Source of the DNA: Odontocerum albicorne
Lineage: Eukaryota > Arthropoda > Insecta > Trichoptera > Odontoceridae
Length of the DNA stretch: 64,000 nt
Direction: 5' to 3'
Assembly (NCBI GenBank): GCA_949825065.1
Contig: OX463844.1
Location: forward strand, 28,826,076 to 28,890,075
Shown here: in pieces, positions 22,303 through 33,239 of the stretch
How the letters are laid out: the number at the start of each line of letters is the position of its first letter
Position numbering within the stretch: position 1 is the first letter of the stretch
Notes under the pieces: model-generated
The model's database searches: none
Told to the model about the DNA's origin: nothing
The model's input: the letters and a program-made list of their open reading frames with translations, nothing else
Made by a program: the position numbers and the translations under genes

Positions 22303-25029
22303 GTTATGTTTTACTATGAGTGGGATTATTTCAAAGTACTTAAAAACATTAATCAATATGACCTTTATTCATTTTATTTCTACGATAAAATCAAACTAAC
22401 ATTAAAATTGTAAATAGCTTTAAGTTCCTCAGAACGATTAACAAATTTGACGAAACACGAATCGATCAAAAATGAGATTAATAAAATAATATTACTTCGA
22501 AAATAGTAATGTCAATGCTTTGAAAATGAAAGATTATTTATGCAAATCCGCATTAATATTCCAAGCTTACTCGCAGAAGATGGAAAATTTCCTTACATAA
22601 AATAAAATACAAAACATAACATTAAATTTAAATCTAGAGGAAATATAGTTTTCTCAGGGTTTCACTTTCCGATAGAGTAAAATAAATTTACATAGAAAAC
22701 GTTTGTTTTCATTTCGTTATATAAGTTTGTGAATGATACGATTTCAAAGTACTTCAATTGGAAAACAAGATTTTCCTATCTTCAAAGGACATTAATTGAA
22801 TCATAAAATGTAAGCAAATCATAAAGGTTAAATTTTCATATCTCGTTTCTGAAGACGTTTATAATTTAACTTGATCCTCAAATTGTCGACGAAAGAAAAT
22901 TATTATTTTTCGTTTAAAATTGTTTTGTAGGAAAATATTTACTGGAGATAGGATGTTCCCCTTTTGTCAGCACTTACAGACGTAATATCATTAAAAGATT
23001 AAATCAAAAGTATACTATCTCCAACTGGCAGAAACACGCGCGGGTATAACGGGGCAGCTTGTGTACAAGGTTTAAATTTTAATGTCAAATGTTTGTACTT
23101 TTCATGAATACGAAGGGTTAAAGTAACAATATGCAACTCTTTTAATGGCAATGCATAACTTTTTGTAATGGTCATTTTTCATGTTGATGGTCTGTAGGTA
23201 GATGTTTTGCAACGCAAGGTATAAACATTTTTACCTTTTTCAATTTACGATGAAAATATATTTAATTCGTAGAAACTTAAAAATAATGAAAGTCCATTAG
23301 AAATCACGTGCGATTTAGGATCAACAGTTTTCAAGTATTACGAACTCTTTATGAATTGAATTTTGAAAATGAATCCTTAATCGTCGTTTATTTTCTTTGC
23401 TTCTTGTTGAAAAAATACAACGAAAATCAATGTTTTATCATATTACCTTAAAAAAAATTTTCATAGCGTTAATTTAAATGATTTTTATCATTTATAAATT
23501 TCACTCATTTACCTATAATTCATTCATTAAATATATCTATACCCCAGAGTCACAAGTCACTAAATCCATTTTTGTTGAAATTTACTTTTAAACCCAATGT
23601 AGATATGTTTTTTTAAATTTTCAATACTATTACAATATTTATATTTTGTTTTGAAAAATAAAAAAAAAAGTAGAGTGAAAAATTTATTTCATTATCAAAA
23701 TATTTTTTATTTAGGGGTTTCTTTAACATGAGCAAAATAGAAAACAAGTATCCTATGCTTCAAGATTTTGGTAATTTTTGGAATTTTTTTAATTATCTTT
23801 TTTAACAAAATATGTTGGTGATTAATTGGCAGATTATCTGAAGAAAATATTAGACTTTTTTCTACAAGTTTTAACTGTATAAAAATTGTTCGCTTACTAA
23901 GCCCCTATAAACGCTTAGAAAAATAAATAAAATCAGTATTAACAAGACGTTGTGTGTCTTTTAGCCCTGCGATACCTCAAATGTTGACATGTCGGGCAGC
24001 AAACTTTGCTCGTTGCTTTATTTATCGTAGGGCAGAGAAGAAATAAGAGAAACCAATTTGTGTGGTGTTTCGGCAGAATTAAGCGCAAATAAATAACGTC
24101 ATTGGTGTAGAACGAAAAATAATGTCGTCAAGAGAGCGATATGATTGGAAAGATTCCTTTCACATGAATCGATGATCAAAACTCGACCAAAACAACAAAA
24201 TTCTTAGTGCAAGTTCAGAGGTATTTACTGTGCATGTGTATACGGCTGATGCTCCTTGAACTGTCAGTTAAAGAATTAAGTAACATATTATATGAAAAAA
24301 CTTCGTTTTTTTAATGGATTTTTACCCAAATTTCTAGCCAGTAAGTTATATTGAGTTAGTAACATTTATTGATAATACATAATATGTTATTTAACTGTAA
24401 CACAAACACGGTTAGCTCTCGCTGCCACAATTTGAAATAATACCACGTTAATCAAATAAGAATATTCATTTCATATCTTAATTACATTAGAAACTTTAAA
24501 CTTTCTTAACACTTTGCAAACGGAAGGAGACATGTTTGTAATGAACGTTTTTATATTGCTTAGCAAAGGGTTATTCGTCAAAAGTATATTTTCGTTAAGT
24601 TCTGTTAAATATTTAATTAAGTTCTGTTAAATACCCAATTAAAATATATACGTAAAAATACTTCTTCGATCTACTCAATAGTTTGAAAAACCGAACTGTT
24701 AATACTTTACAAATATATTCATTAAAAACATCAGGGAATAAGTTTTCCGATATAAAAAATATTAAGCACATCGGCAAAATTAGAAGTACTTTAATTTAAT
24801 TAAAGTAATTTAAGTCTTCCTGTTCAAATATTATCTCTTTGGCAAGTCTTAAAAAAATATGTTTCTTGACTTATGAGTTATTTAAATAATATTTTTTTAA
24901 ATAAAAAGTATATGAATTCAATAAAAAGATTGGTTGTGCTTTGAGCGCTTTAGATTCTTCAAATGTCACCTTTGAAAATACGAGGGATATTAAAAGAGAT
25001 AGAAAACAAAGGCAATGGAACATTTAAAC
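22303..25029. other. AT-rich sequence, nothing recognised
   Basis: No frame above 60 codons, no repeat copies found. 23,390-23,720 and 24,640-24,930 are extremely AT-rich. Confidence 0.5.
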
Positions 25030-25380
25030 GTATATCCTACTCAAACCAAACAGCATCGAAATTCGCTGAGGCGATATTCCAATTTGATGTATAGGAGGGA
25101 AACGGGGACGTGAAAAAATACTATAAAGAGCTGAATGGGTGTCCTGCGAAGAATACATGGGTTGATAATGTATGATAGGATATATAATGAAGGGATTAAA
25201 AATGAGACCAAGAAAAGTAAAGTAGAGTTAAGTGAAATATATTTTTAAAGAGGGAAATGTAAACCGCCAGATTAATTGTAGAAGCTGTATTAGAAAGTGT
25301 TTGGATGAAGAGGTGCCAAAATCTGGCACTCTGTTCTGTCTGCTTTCCCTGACAGGGAAATGATACGATGGTATGCATGT
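25030..25380 (+). mobile_element. Non-LTR fragment, family N1 copy 4 (decayed)
   Basis: Head CCTACTCAAACCAAACAGCA with ATCGAAATTCGCTGAG, then GAGCTGAATGGGTGTCCTG, and after a deletion the tail words AGACCAAGAAAAGTAAAG, AGAAGCTGTATTAGAAAGTG, GGATGAAGAGGTG and CTTTCCCTGACAGGGAAATG. All match copies 1 and 3 in order. The coding part is broken throughout and the poly-G tract is absent. Confidence 0.55.
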
Positions 25381-25942
25381 ATAGATATTATTGATCATAA
25401 AAAGGAATAATTTAACATTTATTTTTGTTTAAATTAGTCTCAGGGGTCAAAGTTGAAATATTTTTAGAAATAGTTGAATAGTTCAATTGTGTTAGAAAGT
25501 TGACTCATGTGCAAACGTCAATTATACAGAACAAGACAAAGAAGTTGGACGAGACTAAGAAATTACAGATGGGGAGCTTTGGTCTAAGGAATTTAGTGGT
25601 AATGTAATAGTCTCCTTATTTGGCACATACTCGTATATTTGTAGTTTCTGTAGGGGTGGGGGTGGTGAAGACAAAACAAAAACATTTTGTGAAATAAGGT
25701 CTTTGAACTTTCCCTTATATTGTTTTATTAATGTAACCCACAACGAATAAACACAGATCTTAGGATAAAATAATATAAAGGAATGTTAAAAAAATACGAG
25801 TATATATAGTATCTTTAAAATATTTTATTCTAAATATTTGTAAAAAAAGAAATGTTTTTGTCAAATGGTGTTTTTTTTATAAACATAACCAATATTATGT
25901 TTTGTCTATACCTTTTTTGAAAACAAATGTGTTGTATTGTAT
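25381..25942. other. AT-rich sequence, nothing recognised
   Basis: Two TACGAGTA/TACTCGTA words (25,628 and 25,795); a short G-rich run near 25,652. No genes. Confidence 0.4.
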
Positions 25943-26150
25943 TACTATCTGGATGACTTAGATAGAAATACGTCTATCTTCCAGCGCAAAGATTGTGGAT
26001 TCGATTCCTGTTGGTACCCATTTTTTTTAAATGTGGTTCCAGTATAGTTTTAACTCAAGTCCTCCAACCTATTTTGGGTTAATTGAAAGACATCGCTACG
26101 TGACAATCAGCTCGTCAGGGTGTACTGTATACAGCAAAATACTAAAACAA
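25943..26150 (+). mobile_element. tRNA-derived SINE (family S1)
   Basis: Plus-strand head GGATGACTTAGATAGAAATA, B box GTGGATTCGATTCCTGTTGG, body GTGGTTCCAGTATAGTTTTA, GGGTTAATTGAAAGACATC, TACGTGACAATCAG, then TACTGTATACAGCAAAATAC. It ends where a partial minus-strand copy begins, so two SINE 3' ends meet tail-to-tail. Confidence 0.75.
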
Positions 26151-26218
26151 TACAATGCAGTACAAACTGGCAGGTTTAATGCCATGTGGCAATACGAATA
26201 AACCAACAGGTTTTAAGC
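26150..26218 (-). mobile_element. SINE S1 3' fragment
   Basis: Read on the minus strand: AACCTGTTGGTTTATTCGTA, TTGCCACATGGCATTAAACC, TGCCAGTTTGTACTGCATTG. Only the body end is present. It lies against the end of the plus-strand copy. Confidence 0.6.
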
Positions 26219-26227
26219 AGGCTTTAA

Positions 26228-27434
26228 TTATTTAGAGGGAATGTGTCAGATGCTTTCACATCAAACTAGCAGTCTGTCAGGGATATGTATTGGCACCGAT
26301 TATTCTTCAACTCTTCCGATTATACGTTTTCGTATTTCTTCATTTAGCCCATAAAGATTCCGAGGAGGCAGTATTCTCACATCTTCATACCGATGCCTGA
26401 CCCTATAACCTGCGAAGACTTTGTGTATGGAGTAAAAGGAAATTATTTCTTGTGAGAGAACTTTGTTTGCGGATGATGCAGCATTTGTGACGCATTCAGA
26501 ATTTTACCTGCAGTGAATAATTAATAGATTTTTTTGAGTCTTTCCTCTTTTATAAGTAATAATCAGAATTATCAAAACTGACATTATGGCACATAATGTG
26601 AACTCACAGCCAGATATACTACTTGACGGTAGTAAACTGGACACAGTGGACACATTTTGCAATCTGGGCTCAACAGTTATATATGACATCAGCTTGGATG
26701 AAGAAATAAGTTTATGTATCGGAAAGGCTGCTTCTAATTTCAACGAGCTGATATAGGGAGACTGGAAAAACAACAAACTCGCCATAAAACTTATATGTTT
26801 ATCAAGCTTGTATTCAGAGGCACAGCTACTGTGTGCAAGTAAAACCTGAACTATCCACAGTCATCATGAAAGAATATTCAATATCTTTCTCATGCAATGA
26901 TATATGCACAGAATAATGGGTGTTGTAAGGAATATTGATAAAATTACAAATGAAAAAGTTTTCAATAAAACAGGTCAGTTTTGATGTCGCGACCCTTAAA
27001 TTAAAAAGACTGAAAAATATGAAAAATAATGGATTTTTTTCAAAAGCGTACTGTATCGTGAAACAGCAAATGGCAATTGGAATCCGGGACATCCTAATTC
27101 TAGATTTAAGGACCATTGAAAGAATATTTCTCGTTATTAGGCGTAGATATTCTGCACTGGTAGGAGCAAGCCAATGAACGAAATTTGTGAAGAAGTATTG
27201 TTCGTGAAAGGCAGCTTGTTCACGACCAGGCTTGACCAGCTTATCTGTAAAGGAAGCGACTACAAAGATATCAGTTCAACGAGTTACTATAGAATTCTTT
27301 TCTGGTTGGATATGGGAGGACATACGGGTCTAGAATTGGACACAACAACTACAGCCGGAGATGTGTCAGAGTTGCAGCGTCAGTCCATTGTCTCTCGTAG
27401 ACAAAAGATGCCATCTATAAATCGTATAAACTAA
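26228..27434 (+). pseudogene. Non-LTR retrotransposon RT and C-terminal region, heavily decayed
   Basis: Fragments in shifting frames follow the order of an arthropod non-LTR ORF2. VCQGYVLAPIIL (about 26,270-26,305) fits RT motif B. A segment with KDSEEAVF follows. FADDAAFVTHSE (26,465-26,500) fits the catalytic motif C (FADD for YxDD). Later, a LDEEI....GKA-like thumb word sits near 26,695-26,730. After a long decayed stretch there are GxPRHP..RFKD-like residues (27,070-27,110) and a C-terminal frame to 27,434. That frame retains the layout of the Cys/His finger and RRC...SVPLS-like end seen in related elements, with the cysteines lost. Stops are frequent throughout. Clade assignment is inference. 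Confidence 0.6.
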
Positions 27435-27508
27435 CAATTGATATTAACATATAAAATATTAGTTTTCATATTGTTATAATTACGAGTTTTAAACAAAATT
27501 AACACTTA

Positions 27509-27703
27509 TGTTGTATACAATACAACCTGGCGGGCTTATTGCCTTGTGGTAACCTTTTATAATCAACTAGAAATATATTAAAAAGGCTTTAAGTGAAAAC
27601 CAGGCTGGAACCCTTTTTAAAAATCTAAGATTCAGCGGAAATCAAACTCACATTCTCGGGAATGGGAGACAAAGGTCTATCCTTCTTATATACGAAGGTT
27701 TTG
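27509..27703 (-). mobile_element. tRNA-derived SINE (family S1), near complete
   Basis: Minus strand: AACCTTCGTATATAAGAAGG (altered head), TCTCCCATTCCCGAGAATGTG, B-box variant GTTTGATTTCCGCTGAATC, CCTGGTTTTCACTTAAAGCC, ATATTTCTAGTTGATTATAA, ACCACAAGGCAATAAGCCCG, CCAGGTTGTATTGTATACAA. Confidence 0.75.
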
Positions 27704-27704
27704 A

Positions 27705-29465
27705 CTTTGTTGGTAAGTTGGAAGTAGGTACGGCATTTGCCAGGACAAAGAAAAAAATATTTGGCGTTATTGTTTTTTATATGCAACTAATTGATTATTA
27801 TTTGTGTAAATTAAAACCGTTATCTTTTTTCATAAAGTTTTTTTCAGTTGTAATGCGTCATAATAGAAATAAAATCTCAGTATTCTGCTTTTTTTCCTTT
27901 TTTTTTCTGTATCTTTGAAGAAATAAGCTAAAATCCACGTTATTTTATTTTTGTTGAACGAACAAGAAAACATCACTTTCTCTGTAAACTTATCTAAAAG
28001 GATTTATCAAAATTATTCTTTGTAAAAATAAAACATATTTAAACCACATACAACAATCTTGAGAATAACAAAAAAAATACTCGAACAAGTTCATGAAGTA
28101 CCACCTAATTCATTTCAGGAACTGAAAATCGTCTTGTGGTTTTATTCCAAACGTTCCCATTTGGGTAAATTTTCTTTGATAAAATCTACATTAAAACTTA
28201 TTTTCTAGTGCTACATGCTATAAAAGTCCATCCCCTGAATTCAACCCGTTTAAGACATTAGGTTGTTCGTAAAAATGTTATCTTCAATCGTTAAGATGTA
28301 ATATATTTAGTTCAACTGTTTTTACTTCCTTCCCCAACGAGAACCCAATTTCATTTGCTATTTATTTATCTTCTTTACCATATTCGTATTGACCATAATT
28401 TTGCCAACAATCGGATTGTCTGACCTCCTACTCGATACAGTCAAGACTCGAGAAAGATAGGAAATAAGAAAAATTTCTGTTTCCACGAATTGAAAGTATA
28501 TTTTTCTTTTATCGCACAAATGAAGAGAGCCGTAGAATCAATAATGACTTTTTTATTAGCGTATTTGTTTTATCTTAAGAATTTTTAAGCTTTGTTCATT
28601 TCATAGATATAATATATCTAGATGACCGTTTATTTGGTGAATAGCATTGCTGGTTTATTTCGTCCATATGGCAACAAATGTGTGTACGAGTATGTGTATG
28701 TTTTCTATTTTGTCAATTTATTTTAGAAAATTTTATCTCTTTTGTCATGATTTTTGACTAGGTTTATATTAATTGAAAATATTTTTTTTATACTTGTGCA
28801 TAATCATCATAATTTTGATAATCATTTTAAATTTATTTTGATTAAATATTTCTGTATATTGCCTACCTGCCTATCTACTCGTATTCCTGCGTGAATAAAG
28901 TGTAATCAAGACAGACATTTAATATCATCTCTCCGTTTTATTTCAATGCTGATCATCGGTATATTCTCCAGGAATATGTGAAAAATCTCTTTTTTCTCAA
29001 TTCTCGTACAAGGACTTGGCAGTTTTTGATAACTTTATTCAGACAAAGAGTTCTTAGTAACTTTTTATCAATAGCTCTTAATTAGATAAAATTTATATTT
29101 TTCTGTTTCAGCTAAAGTTATATCTAAGAATACTTTTAAAACACTATTCATTATCTATAATTTATGAATGAAACCAAAATAACTATTTTATATTATTTAC
29201 AAATGACAAGAAATATACACAATTGCGAAAAAACAACAGTTCATTTAATTTGGACACAATTTTAACGGATCTGGGTTTGTTGCCTTTCATTTGTCGTGTC
29301 CCCAGTAAACTAGACACCCAGTGTCTCACTGAGGACACAACTAACTATAGTTGAGTTGATGTTATGGAGGAGACAACAAATTAATTTTGTTATCCTACAA
29401 GAAGTAGAGTCATTAGGTCATTAAATATATTTTTAATTTTGATTTCAAATATCGTACGAGTATTA
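27705..29465. other. AT-rich sequence, nothing recognised
   Basis: A 66-codon plus frame (27,718-27,918) is Phe-rich and unassigned. An imperfect inverted repeat GTGTCCCCAGT...ACTGAGGACAC lies near 29,298-29,341. Confidence 0.4.
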
Positions 29466-29545
29466 CACTTTTATAGTATACAATACAACCTGGCAGGTTC
29501 ATTGCCATATGTCAATATTTTCCAACTAACCGGAAATATTGAAGT
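29466..29545 (-). mobile_element. SINE S1 3' fragment
   Basis: Minus strand: ATTTCCGGTTAGTTGGAAAA, TATTGACATATGGCAATGAA, CCTGCCAGGTTGTATTGTAT. Head absent. Confidence 0.65.
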
Positions 29546-30344
29546 TTACAATAAATTATGTATTTTAAGTATTCAAATTTACTTAATGACAGTAAATAAA
29601 TATTTTGTAATAAATGATGAATATAACTAATATAACTGAATTTATTCATTATTCTTCATAAAAAAAAACAATCAAAGTATCAGTTAACCTTTACTCATTT
29701 ACCTTTACTGTCCAGAAAAAAATATATGACTTTATTTGGTATATCATTTAAATTTCAACTGAAATGATGAAATATATTTAGTTCGTAAATTTTGTTCTCA
29801 AAAATGTTAACTCGTAAAATATTTTGATAAAAACTCTTTTATATGATAATACTTTATTAAAATACACAGAATTCTAATAAACCACTTGAATCAAAAAATG
29901 TTTATACGAATACGTTATTTCCATTAACGTTAAAATAATAAAAAGGAAATATGGCCAATTAGGGCATATGTGTATGCAGGGTAAATATGGTATGGAATAA
30001 ATTTCTTCAATCTCTTATAAAAAATGTATAAGACAGCGTAAGAATGTAATATCGGAGATTGGCGGGAGGATACTTAAGGATTTATTTGCTTTTTTCAAAG
30101 ACCACATCTTGTTTTTATTACAATTATTTTGCGATATCGTAAATCAGTCCTCGGAAACCTTTTATTTAGTTAAATACTAATTGGTAACAATATAAAATAT
30201 TTTATATTTTTTTAATCGTGCTGCATGTTATCCAACATTGTGGTTCACTGATGAACCTGTAGCTAGGCAGATAATTCGCATCCACTTCTCTCAGTCCTGA
30301 GCTATAATGAGTGAAGAACTCAAAGAGGAAAAAGTAATCTATCT
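29546..30344. other. AT-rich sequence, nothing recognised
   Basis: No frames or repeats assigned. Confidence 0.4.
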
Positions 30345-30595
30345 AGATTTAGTTAATCCACCTTGCCCGTCCTTTTGATCCTTTCTTTACAATTTCTTTT
30401 TTTCGTCGATCGACATGTCCAAAGTATGAAAGTATTCTCTTTGTTGTATGCCGTTGACAGCCTTTTTTTAACCTGTAGATCCTGGACGATGAACACATTG
30501 GCTCGTTTCGTAGTCTATGAGATGTGAAGTATTCGGCACTAATACCACATTTTGAAAACATACAGTATATCATACTTTTTTTTAGAACTTGAAAT
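30345..30595 (-). pseudogene. Non-LTR retrotransposon RT C-terminal relic
   Basis: The minus frame 30,573-30,349 contains KRILSYFGHVDRRKKE followed by VKKGSKGRARWIN, the 'FGHVxRR ... GRxRWxx' segment downstream of the RT domain in arthropod non-LTR elements. Upstream residues (SRIYRLKKGCQRHTTK) fit the LRIxRRI-like approach to it. It is 5'-truncated and lacks catalytic motifs. It resembles the C-terminal part of the 10.5 kb relic. Confidence 0.6.
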
Positions 30596-30783
30596 ATAAC
30601 GCATCAAAAACTTTAATACCAATTAACTTCTCAACAGATATAATAGCGGTTGCTGAAAATGCCTTAAGAACTCAATAATCAAGTAAACATAAATAATAAT
30701 AACATATCTGTGGTGGTTGGTTAATTATTTACAAAGTTTAAAATTTAGATAAAAAAATATTTGGAAGTTTTGTATTGTATTAA

Positions 30784-30920
30784 ATTTTCGTTGTATTCAG
30801 AACAACCTTAAGGTAGATCCAGACGGGATCCCTCTTAAAAATCTGAATGCCAACGGAAATCAACCCGCAACCCCCGGTTGGAAGAAAGATGCCTTACCAA
30901 CTAAACCACAGAGGTCGTAA
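30784..30920 (-). mobile_element. tRNA-derived SINE (family S1), internally deleted
   Basis: Minus strand head: ACGACCTCTGTGGTTTAGTT (start and A box), GGTAAGGCATC, CAACCGGGGGTTGCGGGTTG, ATTTCCGTTGGCATTCAGA, GTCTGGATCTACC, then straight to AAGGTTGTTCTGAATACAAC. The segment with the GGTTAGTTGGAAGA word is missing. Confidence 0.75.
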
Positions 30921-31342
30921 GCGACATTCTTTTCTACAATGATTATATTTGGATTTGGAATAGCTGTCTTCAGTAGATATCCATTTTGACTCCTATTACC
31001 GTGATTCTTTTATTAAACGGCGATTGTTGTTGTTTATGGGTAACTTTAAATGTTCTAATGATTTATTATTTTTTTTTCATTTTCCTCGTTATATATTCAC
31101 ATCCATCAATTTGTTTTATTCACAATCTTTCCTATTTATCCATTATTGATTCTGCCCATTTCAGCATCTTCATTTTAAAAAGTCTGGAATTTTGTCTTTC
31201 TCTGTAAATTAAGCGAAAGTCGCAAAGATTAAGCGAAAGTCACATTTTTTTTAAAAGGTGTCAGTTTTTCACTTCGTTAGTCACGTTATACTATACATAA
31301 CGAAATTGAAACACAATTAATCATAGAAAATTTTATTGCTGA

Positions 31343-31697
31343 AAAAACATGCCGTGCACACATGAAAGGAGCGTTTCAGTACGTCAAACAAATATTTACA
31401 TATATCAATTTAATTAGTTTTATTCCTGCTTACCAAAATGTATAAATACCTCCTGCTTATATGATTAATATCAATTAGATAATAAAAAACATGCCGTGCA
31501 CACATGAAAGGAGCGTTTCAGTACGTCAAACAAATATTTACATACGAGTATATCAATTTAATTAGTTTTATTCCTGCTTACCAAAATGTATACTATAAAT
31601 GCCTGCTGCTCATATGATTAATATCAATTAGAGAATAAAAAACATGCCGTGCACACATGAAAGGAGCGTTTCAGTACGTCAAACAAATATTTATATA
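31343..31697 (+). repeat. 142-153-bp tandem repeat (left part of array)
   Basis: The word CATGCCGTGCACACATGAAA recurs at 31,348, 31,490 and 31,643, giving units of 142 and 153 bases. Each unit also carries GGAGCGTTTCAGTACGTCAA and a TTAGTTTTATTCCTGCTTAC segment. Unit 2 has small insertions (ACGAG, TATA). The third unit is cut by the Tigger element at 31,698 and resumes at 32,852. Confidence 0.92.
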
Positions 31698-32851
31698 CAG
31701 TGGAACCTCTCATAACGAGCACCTCTCATAACGAGTAATTCGCATAACGAGCTAAACAGATTGTGAAAAAAATGCTCCCTTAACGAGATATTTCGCATAA
31801 CGAGTGACGCAGAAAGGGGATTGCCATCTTCACGTCACTCACTTGTGAGCCGGGACTTCCGCGCCAGTGCGCCAGTCTCTGGTTAGCACTCGTTCCGCTA
31901 GCACGTTAGTGTCACATGTGATCACACATTTTTCCAAACTTGTGTTCAGACATTATTTGTATTTTTTTTGAGCAAAGTTTAATAACCCTTTCAAAAATGT
32001 CCCTGAAGAAAAAGCCACAAGAAGACAGCCATAAGAGAATAACAGTAACTGTAGAAATGAAACGTAAAATCATTGAAAAGCGAGAACAAGGTGTGAGCGT
32101 GGCTGATCTAGCGCGCACATACAATCGGTCTACATCAACGATTTGCTCTATCCTCAAGGACAAAATTAAGAAGATAGATGCTTCAAAGGGAGTGTCAAGA
32201 ATGTCTACGAAACGGTTACCTATTCTTGATGATGTTGGAAGGTTGCTTCTCATATGGATAAACGAAAAGCAATTGCAAGGCGATACTATTAACGAAAACA
32301 TCATTTGTGAGAAGGCGAAAGTTATTTTCGCCGACCTCGTTAAGAAGACGCCAGGATCATCAACTGCCGAAAAAGAAGTACAATTTAAGGGAAGTCATGG
32401 ATGGTTCGAAAAATTTAAGAGAATAACCGGCATCCACAGCGTTGTGAGGCACGGTGAAGCAGCAAGCTCTGACACAAAGGCAGCAGAGAACTTCATTAGC
32501 GACTATAAGTGGCTCGTAGATTCTGAGGGTTACCGGATTTTACTTCTAGTAAAAAAGAATTAATTATTTGTCATGAATTCATAAATAATAAACTAGTTAT
32601 TTCGATTGTTTTATTGTTTTTTTGCAAATCGAAATCGCATTCCGGGTTGTTACGCTCCTTAACAATTTATAAGTATGTAATTTTATTTGAATAAACGTTA
32701 AAAATAAAAAAAATGAGTATTTTTTTCGGCACGGAACGCATTATCGTATTTTACATTGATTTATATGGGAAAAATTGTTTCGCTTAACGAGTGTTTCACA
32801 TAACGAGTAAGATTCCGGAACGAATTATTCTCGTTATGAGAGGTTCCACTG
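31698..32851 (+). mobile_element. Pogo/Tigger-type DNA transposon, internally deleted
   Basis: Begins CAGTGGAACCTCTCATAACG and ends with its exact reverse complement; the perfect inverted match is 22 bases. TA flanks both ends (31,696-31,697 and 32,852-32,853), as expected for Tc1/mariner/pogo transposition. The word C(A/T)TAACGAG is repeated inside both ends (31,711, 31,728, 31,743, 31,779, 31,796; 32,783, 32,799 and inverted at 32,830), likely transposase binding sites. The length is 1154 bp; autonomous Tiggers are about 2-2.5 kb, the catalytic part having been lost. It inserted into the third unit of a tandem repeat, so it is younger than that array. Confidence 0.92.
31997..32563 (+). CDS. 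Tigger-derived protein with CENP-B-type DNA-binding domains only
   Basis: 188 codons without interruption from the chosen ATG (preceded by AAA A; an in-frame upstream ATG at 31,940 lies outside the family start). Residues about 12-57 form a psq/CENP-B N-terminal helix-turn-helix (KRITVTVEMKRKIIEKREQG, then VADLARTYNRSTSTIC). Residues about 70-175 match the second CENP-B-type HTH (SHGWFEKFKRITGIHSVV). The frame ends just where the DDE catalytic domain should start, after SEGYR, with a short new tail ILLLVKKN. So it could bind the element's ends but not cut DNA. An AATAAA lies at about 32,585. It could be a repressor-like product or merely a deletion derivative; nothing shows that it is expressed. 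The minus frame over it is a shadow. Confidence 0.8.
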   Translation: MSLKKKPQEDSHKRITVTVEMKRKIIEKREQGVSVADLARTYNRSTSTICSILKDKIKKIDASKGVSRMSTKRLPILDDVGRLLLIWINEKQLQGDTINENIICEKAKVIFADLVKKTPGSSTAEKEVQFKGSHGWFEKFKRITGIHSVVRHGEAASSDTKAAENFISDYKWLVDSEGYRILLLVKKN

Positions 32852-32942
32852 TATATCAATTTAATTAGTTTTATTCCTGCTTACCAAAATGTATAAATAC
32901 CTGCTGCTCATATGATTAATATCAATTAGAGAATAAAAAAAA
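32852..32942 (+). repeat. 142-153-bp tandem repeat (remainder of third unit)
   Basis: TATATCAATTTAATTAGTTT through ATATCAATTAGAGAATAAAA matches the second half of the units left of the Tigger element. Joining 31,643-31,697 to this part restores one unit of about 145 bases, a clean record of the insertion. Confidence 0.9.
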
Positions 32943-33020
32943 TGATTCGGAAAACCAAAGAATTCAATTCATGTTGATCGATTCATTTTTTTAAATAGTT
33001 TGGGTATGTGAATGATACGA

Positions 33021-33071
33021 TAGTTACTGGAGAGGGGAAGTATAATACGAGTAGTTACTGGAGAGGGGAAG
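33021..33071 (+). repeat. 20-bp direct duplication
   Basis: TAGTTACTGGAGAGGGGAAG occurs at 33,021-33,040 and 33,052-33,071; a TACGAGTA word lies between them. Confidence 0.85.
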
Positions 33072-33239
33072 GTGAGTAGTGGCTAATAAATGAAGGGGAG
33101 TAGGTAGGCATCAAAAGGATGGTCTTTGAACGGAAAATTTATTTAGCAAAGGACTATTATTGAAATTGTACTTGGTTGTTTATATATTGAGGTTTAATTT
33201 AACGCTTTTTTTATCTCGAGAATTTTTAAGTTATCCAGT

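Noticed and set aside
31912..32304. 130-codon minus-strand frame
   Set aside because: Antisense shadow of the Tigger DNA-binding ORF.
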